64,000 nt of DNA from JAFGAS01 sp963809875. Lineage in GTDB: Bacteria; Desulfobacterota; Zymogenia; Zymogenales; Zymogenaceae. This document shows positions 16,262 to 24,932 of this stretch, piece by piece. The stretch lies in contig CAWELC010000005.1 in assembly GCA_963809875.1 (NCBI GenBank), positions 310,001-374,000 of the forward strand, written 5' to 3'. The translations under genes were made by a program, and so were the position numbers. The notes under the pieces were generated by a model. The model was not told the DNA's origin, searched no databases, and saw only the letters and a list, made by a program, of their open reading frames with translations. Positions within the stretch are counted from its first letter, which is position 1, and every line of letters begins with the position of its first letter.

Positions 16262-18031
16262 CTACCCCAAGTCAATTTTAATTGACAATTCCTTGAGCTG
16301 CTTTTTGTCCACCGTGTCGGGTGCGCCGGACATGAGGCAGGTGGCCTTCTGGGTCTTGGGGAAGGCGATGACGTCCCGGATGGACTCCGTCTTGCACATC
16401 AGCATCACCAGACGGTCAAACCCAAGCGCGATCCCGCCGTGGGGAGGCGCGCCGTAGCTCAAGGCGTCGATGAGGAAGCCGAACTTTTCCTGTGCCTGCG
16501 CGTCGCTGATGCCGAGGGCCGAGAAGAGCCGCCTCTGGACCGCGGGATCGAAGATCCTGATGCTCCCCCCGCCGATCTCGTTGCCGTTGAGCACGATGTC
16601 GTAGGCCTTGGCGCGGGCGCGCTGCGGCTCGGTCTCGATCAGCCCGAGGTCCTCGTCCATCGGCGAGGTGAAAGGGTGGTGTTTCGAGACGTAGCGCTTT
16701 TCCTCGGCGGAATATTCGAACAGGGGGAAGTCGACCACCCAGACAAAGGAGAAGGCGTTCTTGTCGATCAGGCCGAACCGCTCACCCATCTTGAGCCGGA
16801 GGTTGGCCAGGATGTCGTCGGCAATATCCGGCTCGTCGGCCATGAAAAAGAGGGTGTCACCGACGGCCGCGCCGGCCTTAGCATTGACGGCGGCGATGAT
16901 GTCGGCGGAGAGGAACTTGGCAATGGGAGACTGCCAGCCGCTTTCGGTGATCCGGGCCCAGGCCAGGCCCTTGGCGCCGCGCCCCTGGGCGAATGCCACC
17001 GTGTCGTCAAGCTCCTTTCGCGTCAGCGTGTCGCTGGCGGGGACCCGCAGGGTCTTGACAATTCCGCCGTTTGCGACCGCCTCCGAGAATACCTTGAAGT
17101 CGCTCGCCCCCAGCTCGGCGGTCACATCCGTGAGCGGCAGATCGAACCGGAGGTCGGGCTTGTCGATGCCGTATTTGTCCCGCGCCTCCCGGTAGGTGAT
17201 GCGGGTAAAGGGTGTCTTCAGCTCGATGCCGGCGACCCGGGCAAAGAGGTTCTTCAAGAGACCCTCGGTCATGACGATGATGTCGTCGACTTCCACGAAG
17301 CTCATCTCGATGTCGACCTGGGTGAACTCGGGCTGACGGTCGGCCCGGAGGTCCTCGTCCCGAAAGCACTTGACGATCTGGAAGTAGCGGTCAAACCCGG
17401 AGATCATGAGGATCTGCTTGAAGATCTGGGGCGACTGGGGCAGGGCGTAGAACTTCCCGGGGTTTACCCGGCTGGGGACCAGGTAGTCCCGGGCGCCCTC
17501 GGGGGTGCTCTTGGTCAGAAAGGGCGTCTCGATATCGAGGAACCCCTCTTCCGACAGGTAGTTTCTGATGTTGAGGGCGGCCCGGTGACGCAACATCAGG
17601 TTATTTTGCATCTCGGGTCGCCGAAGGTCGAGGTAGCGATACTTGAGCCGGAGGTTCTCGGCCACGGTGACGTATTCGTCGATCATGAACGGGGCCAGCG
17701 CCGCCTCGTTGTATACAATTACTTCGTCTACCAGGACTTCTATCTCTCCGGTTGGGATCTGGGTGTTGACCATCCCGTCCGGCCGCTCCCTCACGACGCC
17801 CCTGACGCCGATGACGAATTCGGTGCGCAGGTCATGGGCGGCCGCGTGACACTTCTCATTGTGGTCCGGGTTGAAGACCACCTGGGCCGTACCCGTGCGA
17901 TCGCGCAGGTCGACAAAAATGACGCCGCCATGGTCGCGCCGACGGCCAACCCAGCCCATGAGGACGACGGTCGAGCCGGAGTCCTTCTTCGTCACCAGGC
18001 CGCAGTAGTGTGTTCGCTTCAGACGGGTCAT
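16262..18031 (-). CDS. aspS: Aspartyl-tRNA synthetase (bacterial type)
   Basis: This enzyme charges tRNA-Asp, or tRNA-Asp and tRNA-Asn if it is non-discriminating. The 589-residue protein has the N-terminal OB-fold anticodon domain (about 1-105), class II motif 2 (FRDEDLRADRQPEFTQVD), the bacterial GAD insertion (about 290-410) and motif 3 (GIALGFDRLVMLM). The length is normal for the bacterial form. It starts with ATG and has its own promoter, divergent from the mraZ promoter. Whether GatCAB is present to correct Asp-tRNA-Asn cannot be seen here. Confidence 0.97.
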   Translation of the reverse strand: MTRLKRTHYCGLVTKKDSGSTVVLMGWVGRRRDHGGVIFVDLRDRTGTAQVVFNPDHNEKCHAAAHDLRTEFVIGVRGVVRERPDGMVNTQIPTGEIEVLVDEVIVYNEAALAPFMIDEYVTVAENLRLKYRYLDLRRPEMQNNLMLRHRAALNIRNYLSEEGFLDIETPFLTKSTPEGARDYLVPSRVNPGKFYALPQSPQIFKQILMISGFDRYFQIVKCFRDEDLRADRQPEFTQVDIEMSFVEVDDIIVMTEGLLKNLFARVAGIELKTPFTRITYREARDKYGIDKPDLRFDLPLTDVTAELGASDFKVFSEAVANGGIVKTLRVPASDTLTRKELDDTVAFAQGRGAKGLAWARITESGWQSPIAKFLSADIIAAVNAKAGAAVGDTLFFMADEPDIADDILANLRLKMGERFGLIDKNAFSFVWVVDFPLFEYSAEEKRYVSKHHPFTSPMDEDLGLIETEPQRARAKAYDIVLNGNEIGGGSIRIFDPAVQRRLFSALGISDAQAQEKFGFLIDALSYGAPPHGGIALGFDRLVMLMCKTESIRDVIAFPKTQKATCLMSGAPDTVDKKQLKELSIKIDLG

Positions 18032-18066
18032 GTATGGTCTCGGTAAAGTATAAACGTAAGCATCAA

Positions 18067-18095
18067 AATCTAACAGAGAACGGCAGGCTTGTCAA
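18067..18095 (-). promoter_or_regulatory. Sigma-70 promoter for aspS
   Basis: On the minus strand TTGACA (18095-18090) and TAGATT (18072-18067) are spaced by 17 bases, about 36 bp before the aspS ATG. Confidence 0.68.
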
Positions 18096-18283
18096 CGTAA
18101 ATATCGGAAGGCGGGGAAATCCGGGAGAACGCGTCCGGACCGGCGAGTCCGGCCCCGTTCTCGCCGGCCGTCGGCGTGACCGTCCCCGGAACCTCCGAGG
18201 CCCGCTCTTCGACCACAACCCCTTCAGATATGCACCTTTTTCCGCATCGTGTTAAAAAGTACTAATAAAAAACGATAATTTCC

Positions 18284-18312
18284 TTGACAGTGGGGGAAAA
18301 CGGGGCTATAGT
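18284..18312 (+). promoter_or_regulatory. Strong sigma-70 promoter of the mraZ division/cell-wall cluster
   Basis: Perfect TTGACA (18284-18289), a 17-base spacer and TATAGT (18307-18312). It lies about 200 bp upstream of mraZ and is immediately followed by, and partly overlaps, the 10-bp periodic array. It is the only good promoter seen before the tightly packed 17 kb cluster. Confidence 0.8.
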
Positions 18313-18399
18313 TTGGTAGAAAGTGGTATAAAGTGGGACGAAGGGGGGCTGTGGGGTAGGAAAAGGCGGGAAGGGGTGGAAAAAGGCGTAAAAGACCCC
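18290..18399 (+). repeat. Eleven-unit degenerate 10-bp direct-repeat array, probable MraZ operator
   Basis: From 18290 the sequence divides into successive 10-mers with a purine-rich core ending in GG at offsets 6-7. The clearest units are AAAGTGGTAT (18320) and AAAGTGGGAC (18330), followed by GAAGGGGGGC, TGTGGGGTAG, GAAAAGGCGG, GAAGGGGTGG and AAAAAGGCGT. Known MraZ boxes are short direct repeats with a 10-bp period (TGGGN with 5-base spacers in E. coli; AAAGTG[T/G] with 3-base spacers in mollicutes). They lie between the mraZ promoter and gene, as here. The upstream units overlap the -10 region, fitting autorepression. The number of units is well above the three to four usually described. 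Confidence 0.65.
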
Positions 18400-18512
18400 G
18401 CACAATGTGGTGTCGGGGGGAAAGAAGCGCGCCGGTGGAGAAAAAGGTCCGTGCGGCCCCGTTGGGCGTCGGGTCCGACCGACATCGATATCTCGGACAG
18501 TAGGGGGCAATC

Positions 18513-18944
18513 GTGTTTCGGGGAAACTTTGAACATGTGATCGATCAGAAGGGTCGGGTCAGCATCCCCTCCCGGTTTCGGGAGGTTCTCAGGGAGAGCT
18601 ACGCCGAGACCCTGGTCATCTCCCGATCCGACGGGTGTCTCGTCGCCTACCCGGAAGAGGAGTGGGCCAAGATGGAGAAGAAGATCTCCGAGCTGCCCCA
18701 GCTCAAGAAGAACGTCGTGGCCGCCCAGAGGTTTCTTATCTCCTCGGCGGTAGAGTGCCAGGTCGACAAACAGGGAAGGATACTGATCCCTCAATACCTG
18801 AGGACTCACGCGGGCCTCGTCAAAGACGTCATCTTTGCCGGTATGATCAACCGGATCGAGGTATGGGCCAAGGACCGATGGGAGGAGGAGCTCAAAAAGA
18901 CCTCCGATATCTTCAGTGATATCGGGGAAACCCTCGGTATATAG
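18513..18944 (+). CDS. mraZ: Transcriptional regulator MraZ
   Basis: This is a DNA-binding AbrB-fold protein that autoregulates the dcw cluster by binding the direct repeats upstream of its own gene. Two tandem MraZ/SpoVT-AbrB halves are visible: residues 1-50 (FEHVIDQKGRVSIPSRFRE) and 75-125 (AVECQVDKQGRILIPQYLR). The 143-residue length is normal. The start is GTG at 18513, after GGGGG. It is the first gene of the cluster, with rsmH beginning at or just before its stop. The 10-bp array in the leader is the obvious binding target. Confidence 0.96.
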   Translation: MFRGNFEHVIDQKGRVSIPSRFREVLRESYAETLVISRSDGCLVAYPEEEWAKMEKKISELPQLKKNVVAAQRFLISSAVECQVDKQGRILIPQYLRTHAGLVKDVIFAGMINRIEVWAKDRWEEELKKTSDIFSDIGETLGI

Positions 18945-18951
18945 GGCGGTC

Positions 18952-19870
18952 GTGGGACGGCCGCTCCATCAGCCGGTCATGGTGCGCCAGGTGCTCGAAT
19001 ACCTTGCGCCCCGCGATCGGGGTGTCTACTTCGACGGGACGGTGGGTATGGGGGGGCACGCCCTGGCCATACTTGAGGCATCGGGCCCCGAAGGCCGGCT
19101 CATCGGCACCGACCTTGACGCCGGTGCGGTGGCCGCGGCCCGTGAGAAGTTGTCAAAGTCTACCGAAAGGGTGAAGATTTATCATGCAAACTACACCGAA
19201 TTGGAGTATATTATCGGGTTAGCTTCGGTCGGGGCGCTGGACGGTATCCTGCTGGACCTGGGCGTCGGCTCGCATCAGCTCGACGCCGAAGACAGGGGGT
19301 TCTCGCTGGATCTCGCCGGACCCCTCGACATGCGGTTTGACACCGGCGAAGGGACGACAGCAGGGGAGGTCGTTAACCGGCTGAGCGAAAGGGAACTCGC
19401 GGCGATACTTGACCGCTACGGCGAAGAGCGAAGGGCGCGGGCGGTTGCCCGGGCGATCGTGCGGGAGAGACAGAAAAAGAGGATCGAGACCACCCGCGAG
19501 CTCGCCGCCATCGTCGCCCGGACGATCGGACCTCCGGGAAGGTGGCGCATCCACCCGGCAACGAGGACTTTCATGGCCCTGAGGATCTACGTCAACCGCG
19601 AGCTGGAGAGCCTGGAACGGTTCATCGGCGAGTCAGCGCGCTTCCTGGCGCCGGGGGGCACGATGGTCATCATATCCTTCCACTCGCTGGAGGATCGGAT
19701 CGTCAAGACCTCCTTTCGGGGGCTCTGCGGCGAAGGGACCCGAAGGGCAGAGCCCCGCGTTTGCGGTTCTGACCAAAAAACCGGTAACTCCGGACGAGAG
19801 AGAGATCGCTCAAAACCCGCGGTCGCGCAGCGCCAAGCTGAGGGCGATTCAGAGGATACCAGATGGATAA
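18952..19870 (+). CDS. rsmH: 16S rRNA (cytosine-1402-N4)-methyltransferase RsmH, one frameshift
   Basis: This SAM-dependent enzyme methylates N4 of C1402 in 16S rRNA. The motifs HQPVMVRQVLEYL, FDGTVGMGGHA (SAM site), LDGILLDLGVGSHQLD and FHSLEDRIVK are all present. I start at the GTG at 18952; an in-frame GTG at 18916 would overlap mraZ. Near 19742, in a GGG run, one extra base breaks the frame. The family-typical tail AVLTKKPVTPDEREIAQNP, ending RIPDG, continues in the next frame to the TAA at 19868-19870, overlapping the ftsL start. Strict translation instead gives an unrelated tail to 19911. Sequencing error is likely. Confidence 0.92.
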
Positions 19871-20198
19871 CGTCGCCTCCTACGCCTCCACCATCCAAAT
19901 CGATCGGATAGATCGGGTGCGGCGTGCCGAGCTTATCAGGCTCGTGGCACCGTACCTGCTTGCGCTGGCCGTCGTCGCCTTTTCTTTATTCCTCTTTCTC
20001 TGGACTCGAGTATCGGTAACCACGCTCAACTACGAGATCGCGCGCCTCAAAGATGAGGAGCGGATCCTTGCCCGGAACAACAGGGAACTCAAGATAGAGC
20101 TTGATACCGTAACATCACCGGCGAGCCTCGAGCGGATGGGCAGGGAGAAATTTTCCCTCACCTATCCCGACAACTCGGCGGTCATCCTGGTGCGGTGA
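19863..20198 (+). CDS. ftsL: Cell division protein FtsL
   Basis: This is a small bitopic protein of the divisome FtsQLB subcomplex. The 111-residue protein has a cytoplasmic N-terminus, one membrane helix at about residues 30-52 (YLLALAVVAFSLFLFLW) and a periplasmic heptad-like coiled coil (YEIARLKDEERILARNNREL), ending in the TSPASLERMGREK segment typical of FtsL. Assignment rests on this layout and on position between rsmH and ftsI; FtsL sequences are poorly conserved. The ATG overlaps the corrected rsmH stop by 8 bases. Confidence 0.85.
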   Translation: MDNVASYASTIQIDRIDRVRRAELIRLVAPYLLALAVVAFSLFLFLWTRVSVTTLNYEIARLKDEERILARNNRELKIELDTVTSPASLERMGREKFSLTYPDNSAVILVR

Positions 20199-20201
20199 GA
20201 C

Positions 20202-21995
20202 GTGGTATTCAAGGACCGTTCGATACAAGAGCGAAAAAAGAAGGAGGCCCGCACGTGGCTTCACCTTCGACTGCGGATTATCCTGGTCGTCTTTCTCATC
20301 CTGTTTGCGGCCCTCCTGCTGCGCGTAGCCAAGCTGATGCTCGTCAATCGCGAAGAGCTCTACTCCTACGCGGAAAAGCAGCATCGGATCATCTCGACCT
20401 ATACGACCAAGCGGGGTGACATCTACGATGTAAACGGCCTTGATCTGGCGGTAAGCCTGGAAATGGACTCGGTATACGCGTGTCCGTACAAGGTCACGGA
20501 CCCCAAAAGGAGTGCGCGGCTCCTGGCCGGGGCCCTCTCGATGGACGAGCGCGATCTGTACAAGCGGCTCACCTCGGATAAGAATTTCGTATGGATCAAG
20601 CGTACCGTATCACCCAAAACGGCCGAATCGGTAAAAAACCTGAAACTTGACGGCATTGGATTTGTCAGTGAAGATAGGCGGTTTTTTCCCAATAGGAACC
20701 TCGGCAGCCATGTTATCGGGTTTGTCGGCACCGACTCACAGGGTCTGGCGGGGATAGAGTATGAGCTGGACCGGTATCTCAAGAGCACGGTAAGTCACTT
20801 TATAGCCGTCCGGGACGCCCGGGGAAACAGTCTCTTTGCCGTCGACCCGACGGATTCCGAGGCGCTGAAGCGCTATGACGTCTACCTGACGATCGATGTT
20901 ATGGCCCAGTATATCGTCGAGCGGGAACTGGACGCGGCCGTCAGCGAATATCAGGCCGAGAGCGGCTGCGTCATCGTCATGAACCCGAACTCGGGAGAGG
21001 TCATCGCCATGGCCAGCAGGCCGGACTACGACCCGAACCGCTTCCTCGACGTCCAGAAGAGATGCTGGAACAACAAGGCGGTCACCCTGAATTTCGAGCC
21101 GGGGTCCACGTTCAAGATATTCGTCGCCGCGTCGGTAATCGAAGCGGGGCTGGCCAATACAGACAGCCGGTTCAACTGTGAAGGCGGCACCTATCAGATC
21201 GACGACGCCGTGTTCCACGACCACGAAGGGAGCTTCGACGTTCTGACCTTCGCGGATGTCATCCGGTATTCGAGCAATATCGGGGCCATCAAGCTGGGGC
21301 AGCTGCTCGGTCCCGACAGGCTCTACGGCTGCATGGACAGTTTCGGTTTCGGAAAGCCGACGGGAATTGGGCTGCCGGGAGAAGAGGCGGGGATGATCAT
21401 ACCGAAAAACGCGGTTCGGCCCGTCGACCTGGCCTCGATGTCCTTCGGGCAGGGGCTCTCGGTGACGCCGATGCAGCTGATCACGGCGGCGGCGGCCATA
21501 GCCAACGGCGGTCTCCTGATGGAGCCCTATCTGGTGGATCGAATAGTGGATGAGAACGGCGATGAGATTATCAAGACGGCCCCGAAGATCAAAAGACGGG
21601 TCGTGTCTCCCGAGACGGCCCGGATGGTCACCGAGATGATGGAGGGAGTGGTGGCTTCCGGCACGGGGATATACGCGCAGGTTTCGGGATTCGAGGTGGC
21701 CGGCAAGACCGGGACCGCCGAGGTCTACGACGGCACGACGAAGACCTATTCGAAAACGGATTACACCGCCTCCTTTGTGGGATTTCTGCCGGCGAAAAAC
21801 CCGAGACTGATCATCCTGGTGGTCCTCGAGAACCCCCACACGAGCATCTACGGGGGTGACGTAGCGGCCCCCGTCTTCCGGAGGATCGCGGTGGGTTTGA
21901 CGCAACGACTGGATAGTAATACCGAGGGGGGACGCGGCGGCGCGGGGAGGATCGATGCAGAACGTGGATCGGGTACCTTCTCTCCGATGATGTAG
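20202..21995 (+). CDS. ftsI: Penicillin-binding protein 3 / FtsI (class B transpeptidase)
   Basis: This transpeptidase cross-links septal peptidoglycan. It has an N-terminal membrane anchor at about residues 24-48, the class B pedestal domain, and a C-terminal transpeptidase domain. The catalytic motifs are STFK (Ser 302, Lys 305), SSN (357-359) and KTGT (502-505). At 597 residues it is of normal length. GTG start, 3 bp after the ftsL stop. The last 25 residues are Gly/Arg-rich and probably disordered. No PASTA domain is present, as expected for a Gram-negative. Confidence 0.95.
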   Translation: MVFKDRSIQERKKKEARTWLHLRLRIILVVFLILFAALLLRVAKLMLVNREELYSYAEKQHRIISTYTTKRGDIYDVNGLDLAVSLEMDSVYACPYKVTDPKRSARLLAGALSMDERDLYKRLTSDKNFVWIKRTVSPKTAESVKNLKLDGIGFVSEDRRFFPNRNLGSHVIGFVGTDSQGLAGIEYELDRYLKSTVSHFIAVRDARGNSLFAVDPTDSEALKRYDVYLTIDVMAQYIVERELDAAVSEYQAESGCVIVMNPNSGEVIAMASRPDYDPNRFLDVQKRCWNNKAVTLNFEPGSTFKIFVAASVIEAGLANTDSRFNCEGGTYQIDDAVFHDHEGSFDVLTFADVIRYSSNIGAIKLGQLLGPDRLYGCMDSFGFGKPTGIGLPGEEAGMIIPKNAVRPVDLASMSFGQGLSVTPMQLITAAAAIANGGLLMEPYLVDRIVDENGDEIIKTAPKIKRRVVSPETARMVTEMMEGVVASGTGIYAQVSGFEVAGKTGTAEVYDGTTKTYSKTDYTASFVGFLPAKNPRLIILVVLENPHTSIYGGDVAAPVFRRIAVGLTQRLDSNTEGGRGGAGRIDAERGSGTFSPMM

Positions 21996-21997
21996 CG

Positions 21998-23515
21998 ATG
22001 AAACTAGGACAGATTATAGAGAATTACGAGGTGATCTCTCATCGAGGCAATCTCGATGTCGAGATCGCCGACGTATTCTACGATTCTCGCGCCGTGACAG
22101 CCGGTGGGCTATTTATCGCGGTCAAGGGACTGGTCGCCGACGGCCACCGTTTCATCGGAGACGCGGTCGGCCGGGGGGCGGTAGGGGTCGTGGTTCAGGA
22201 CGATGTTGACATCCCCGACGTCGCCGTCGTTCGGGTGCGGGATACCCGCGCGGCGCTGGCCCGTCTCGGCGATATCTTCTTCGATTCCCCGTCGATGAAA
22301 CTGAAGCTGCTGGGAGTCACCGGTACCAACGGCAAGACGACGGTCTGCTATATCGTGGAAGAGATCCTGAGGACGGCGCGAAAGGTCCCCGGCGTCATTG
22401 GGACCATCAATTATCGGTACGCGGACAAGAGCCTCACGCCGCCCCATACCACACCCGAGTCGCTGGATCTGGTGAGGCTCCTTTCCGATATGGTGCACTC
22501 GGGAGTGACCCATGCGGCGATGGAGGTATCTTCCCACGCACTGGACCTCCATCGGGTGGACCCCTGCATGTTCGATGCGGCGCTTTTCACGAACCTGACT
22601 CAGGACCACCTCGACTACCATCAGACGATGGATAACTATTTTGCGAGCAAGGCGCGGCTCTTCCGCGAGCTGATCAATAGGCAAAAGGAGACCACGTCCG
22701 TTATCAACGCGGACGACCCGTGGGGTAAGAGGCTGATCGCGGAGACCAAAGGCAGCGTCATTACGTACGGGATGGGCGGCACGTCCGATATCAGGCCGAT
22801 TTCCTTCGATGCCGATACCCGCGGCGTGCGCGGGGAGGGGATTACCCCCTCCGGGAGGTTTACGTTCCGGTCCAATCTCCTGGGAAGGCATAACGTCTAC
22901 AATCTCCTGGCGGCCCTGGGTGGCGCCCTCGCGATGGGGATCGACCTGGAAACGGCCGTCTCCGGCATTAACCGGAGGATTGTTGTCCCGGGGAGGCTCG
23001 AGGCGGTCGAAGGGGCCGGAGATATCTCGGTGCTTGTCGACTACGCCCATACCGACGATGCGCTGACCAATGTCCTTGCAACCCTGGCGCCCCTGACAAA
23101 GAACCGCCTTATCACCGTTTTCGGGTGCGGGGGGGATCGGGACAGGAAGAAGCGGCCCAAGATGGCGGCCGCGGCCGCCGGCAGGAGCCATAAGGTCATC
23201 GTCACCTCGGACAACCCCCGAACCGAGGACCCTGCCGCGATCATCGAGGACATTCTCGTGGGCTTTGACGGCACCGACAGCGTACGGAGTGACCCCAACG
23301 GCACCTTCTGGGAAGACCCACGAAAGGCATACACCGTTGTCCCGGACAGGCATGAGGCCGTCCGCCTCGCCGTATCTCACGCCAGGGCCGGCGATATCGT
23401 GCTGATCGCGGGAAAGGGACACGAGGACTATCAGATCATCGGGACGACCAAATACCCCTTCGACGACCGCATTGAGGCCGAGAAGGCCCTCGAGGAACGG
23501 AGGCGTCATGGTTGA
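21998..23515 (+). CDS. murE: UDP-MurNAc-L-Ala-D-Glu:meso-diaminopimelate ligase
   Basis: This cytosolic ligase adds the third peptide residue of the peptidoglycan precursor. The ATP loop GTNGKT lies at residues 109-114. The motif DNPR at 405-408 is the signature associated with meso-diaminopimelate rather than lysine. At 505 residues it is of normal length. The start ATG lies 2 bp after the ftsI stop, and the gene overlaps murF by 8 bp. Confidence 0.96.
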   Translation: MKLGQIIENYEVISHRGNLDVEIADVFYDSRAVTAGGLFIAVKGLVADGHRFIGDAVGRGAVGVVVQDDVDIPDVAVVRVRDTRAALARLGDIFFDSPSMKLKLLGVTGTNGKTTVCYIVEEILRTARKVPGVIGTINYRYADKSLTPPHTTPESLDLVRLLSDMVHSGVTHAAMEVSSHALDLHRVDPCMFDAALFTNLTQDHLDYHQTMDNYFASKARLFRELINRQKETTSVINADDPWGKRLIAETKGSVITYGMGGTSDIRPISFDADTRGVRGEGITPSGRFTFRSNLLGRHNVYNLLAALGGALAMGIDLETAVSGINRRIVVPGRLEAVEGAGDISVLVDYAHTDDALTNVLATLAPLTKNRLITVFGCGGDRDRKKRPKMAAAAAGRSHKVIVTSDNPRTEDPAAIIEDILVGFDGTDSVRSDPNGTFWEDPRKAYTVVPDRHEAVRLAVSHARAGDIVLIAGKGHEDYQIIGTTKYPFDDRIEAEKALEERRRHG

Positions 23516-24920
23516 TTCGGCCCGGGTCAGGCTCTCCATAACGGACGTCAGGGCGGCGCTTGACGTGGCGGCCTCGGGGGGGCGAGACGGCATGATATTT
23601 GCGGGGGTCTCCACGGATTCCCGCACCGCGGGCAAAGATGAGCTCTTCGTGGCGCTGGAGGGCGATCAATTCAACGGTCACGACTTTATCCCTTCGGCGC
23701 TGAAAAAGGGCGTTTCGGGGATCATCGCCCGGTCGACCGGCGACGTGAAGACGCCCGCGGAAGTCGCCGTCTTTACCGTGGACGACACGCTGCACGCCCT
23801 GGGAGAGCTGGCCAGGTATCACCGCGGGAGACTTTCGGCCCGCGTCGTGGGGATTACCGGCTCAAACGGTAAGACCACCACCAAGGAGATCACCGCCTCG
23901 GTGGCGCGGACGGTCTATCGGACGGCGCAGACGGAGGGAAACCTGAATAACCTGGTGGGACTGCCGATGATGCTCCTGTCTGCACCCCAGGATGCCGAGG
24001 TGCTTGTCCTCGAGATGGGGATGAACGTGCCCGGAGAGATCGGGCGGCTGTCCGAAATCGCCGCTCCGGACGTCGGCGTGGTGACCAACGTCGGTCCGGT
24101 TCACCTGGAAGGGGTGGGCTCGGTGGCGGGGGTGATCGCGGAAAAAGGGACGCTTACGGCCTCCCTGCCTCCGGATGGAGTGGCGGTCTTTGAGGGAGAT
24201 ACGGACTATTCCGAGGAGCTCGGCCGAAAGACGCGGGCGCGCCGCCTCACCTTCGGTCTGGACGGCGCATCCGACGTGCGGGCCGTAGACATCGAGGACC
24301 TCGGAGATCGGGGGACGCGGGCGACCTTTGTCCTGCCCTCAGGGTCGTTTTCCGCTCGCATCCCGATACCCGGCGGCCATAACCTGAGAAATGCGCTGGC
24401 TGCGGCGGCCGTAGGATTAGCCCTCGATATCCCGGTGGACCGGATTTGCCGGGGCGTCGAGTCCGTCGTGCCGATGGCTATGCGCATGGAAATCACGAGG
24501 GACCCCTCCGGATTCGTCGTACTCAACGACAGCTACAACGCGAACCCGGTGTCGATGAAGGCCGCCCTGGAGTTCCTGGCCGGCCGGCGGCCCCAGGACG
24601 GGGGGCGGTCCATCGCGGTCCTCGGGGATATGCTCGAACTGGGGGATTTTCGCGCCAAAGGGCACCAGCAGGTGGGAGCGGCCGCCGCCGACCTGGGGGT
24701 CGGTCTCATCTTTGTCATCGGGGATTTTGCCCCGGACGTGCGCCGGGGCGCGATCTCGTCAGGACAGGATGAGGGGGCGATATTCACCTATCCGAAAGGG
24801 GCGCATGATGTGTTGATCCATGACCTGCTGGGGGTCATTGGCCCCGGCGACGTGGTCCTTGTCAAGGGGTCGCGGGGGATGAGGATGGAGAGGATCGCCC
24901 ATGCACTGCTTAAACGGTAG
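23508..24920 (+). CDS. murF: UDP-MurNAc-tripeptide:D-Ala-D-Ala ligase
   Basis: This enzyme attaches D-Ala-D-Ala to the UDP-MurNAc-tripeptide. The start is the ATG at 23508 (MVDSARVRLSITDVR), inside the end of murE; the open frame extends upstream without homology. The ATP-binding loop GSNGKT lies at residues 118-123, followed by TEGNLNNLVGLP, LEMGMNVPGEI and the C-terminal NDSYNANPVSMKAAL, all MurF signatures. About 470 residues, normal length. Confidence 0.96.
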   Translation: MVDSARVRLSITDVRAALDVAASGGRDGMIFAGVSTDSRTAGKDELFVALEGDQFNGHDFIPSALKKGVSGIIARSTGDVKTPAEVAVFTVDDTLHALGELARYHRGRLSARVVGITGSNGKTTTKEITASVARTVYRTAQTEGNLNNLVGLPMMLLSAPQDAEVLVLEMGMNVPGEIGRLSEIAAPDVGVVTNVGPVHLEGVGSVAGVIAEKGTLTASLPPDGVAVFEGDTDYSEELGRKTRARRLTFGLDGASDVRAVDIEDLGDRGTRATFVLPSGSFSARIPIPGGHNLRNALAAAAVGLALDIPVDRICRGVESVVPMAMRMEITRDPSGFVVLNDSYNANPVSMKAALEFLAGRRPQDGGRSIAVLGDMLELGDFRAKGHQQVGAAAADLGVGLIFVIGDFAPDVRRGAISSGQDEGAIFTYPKGAHDVLIHDLLGVIGPGDVVLVKGSRGMRMERIAHALLKR

Positions 24921-24932
24921 AGAGAGGCTTAC

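Noticed and set aside
16439..18046. Long open frame (535 codons) antisense to aspS
   Set aside because: It is the shadow of aspS in high-GC DNA, with low-complexity Gly/Asp/Val-rich translation and no domain pattern.
18290..18399. CRISPR array
   Set aside because: The 10-bp period has no spacer/repeat structure and no cas genes are present; it sits in the mraZ leader.
22109..23635. 508-codon minus-strand frame opposite murE
   Set aside because: Shadow frame; murE and murF motifs are intact on the plus strand.
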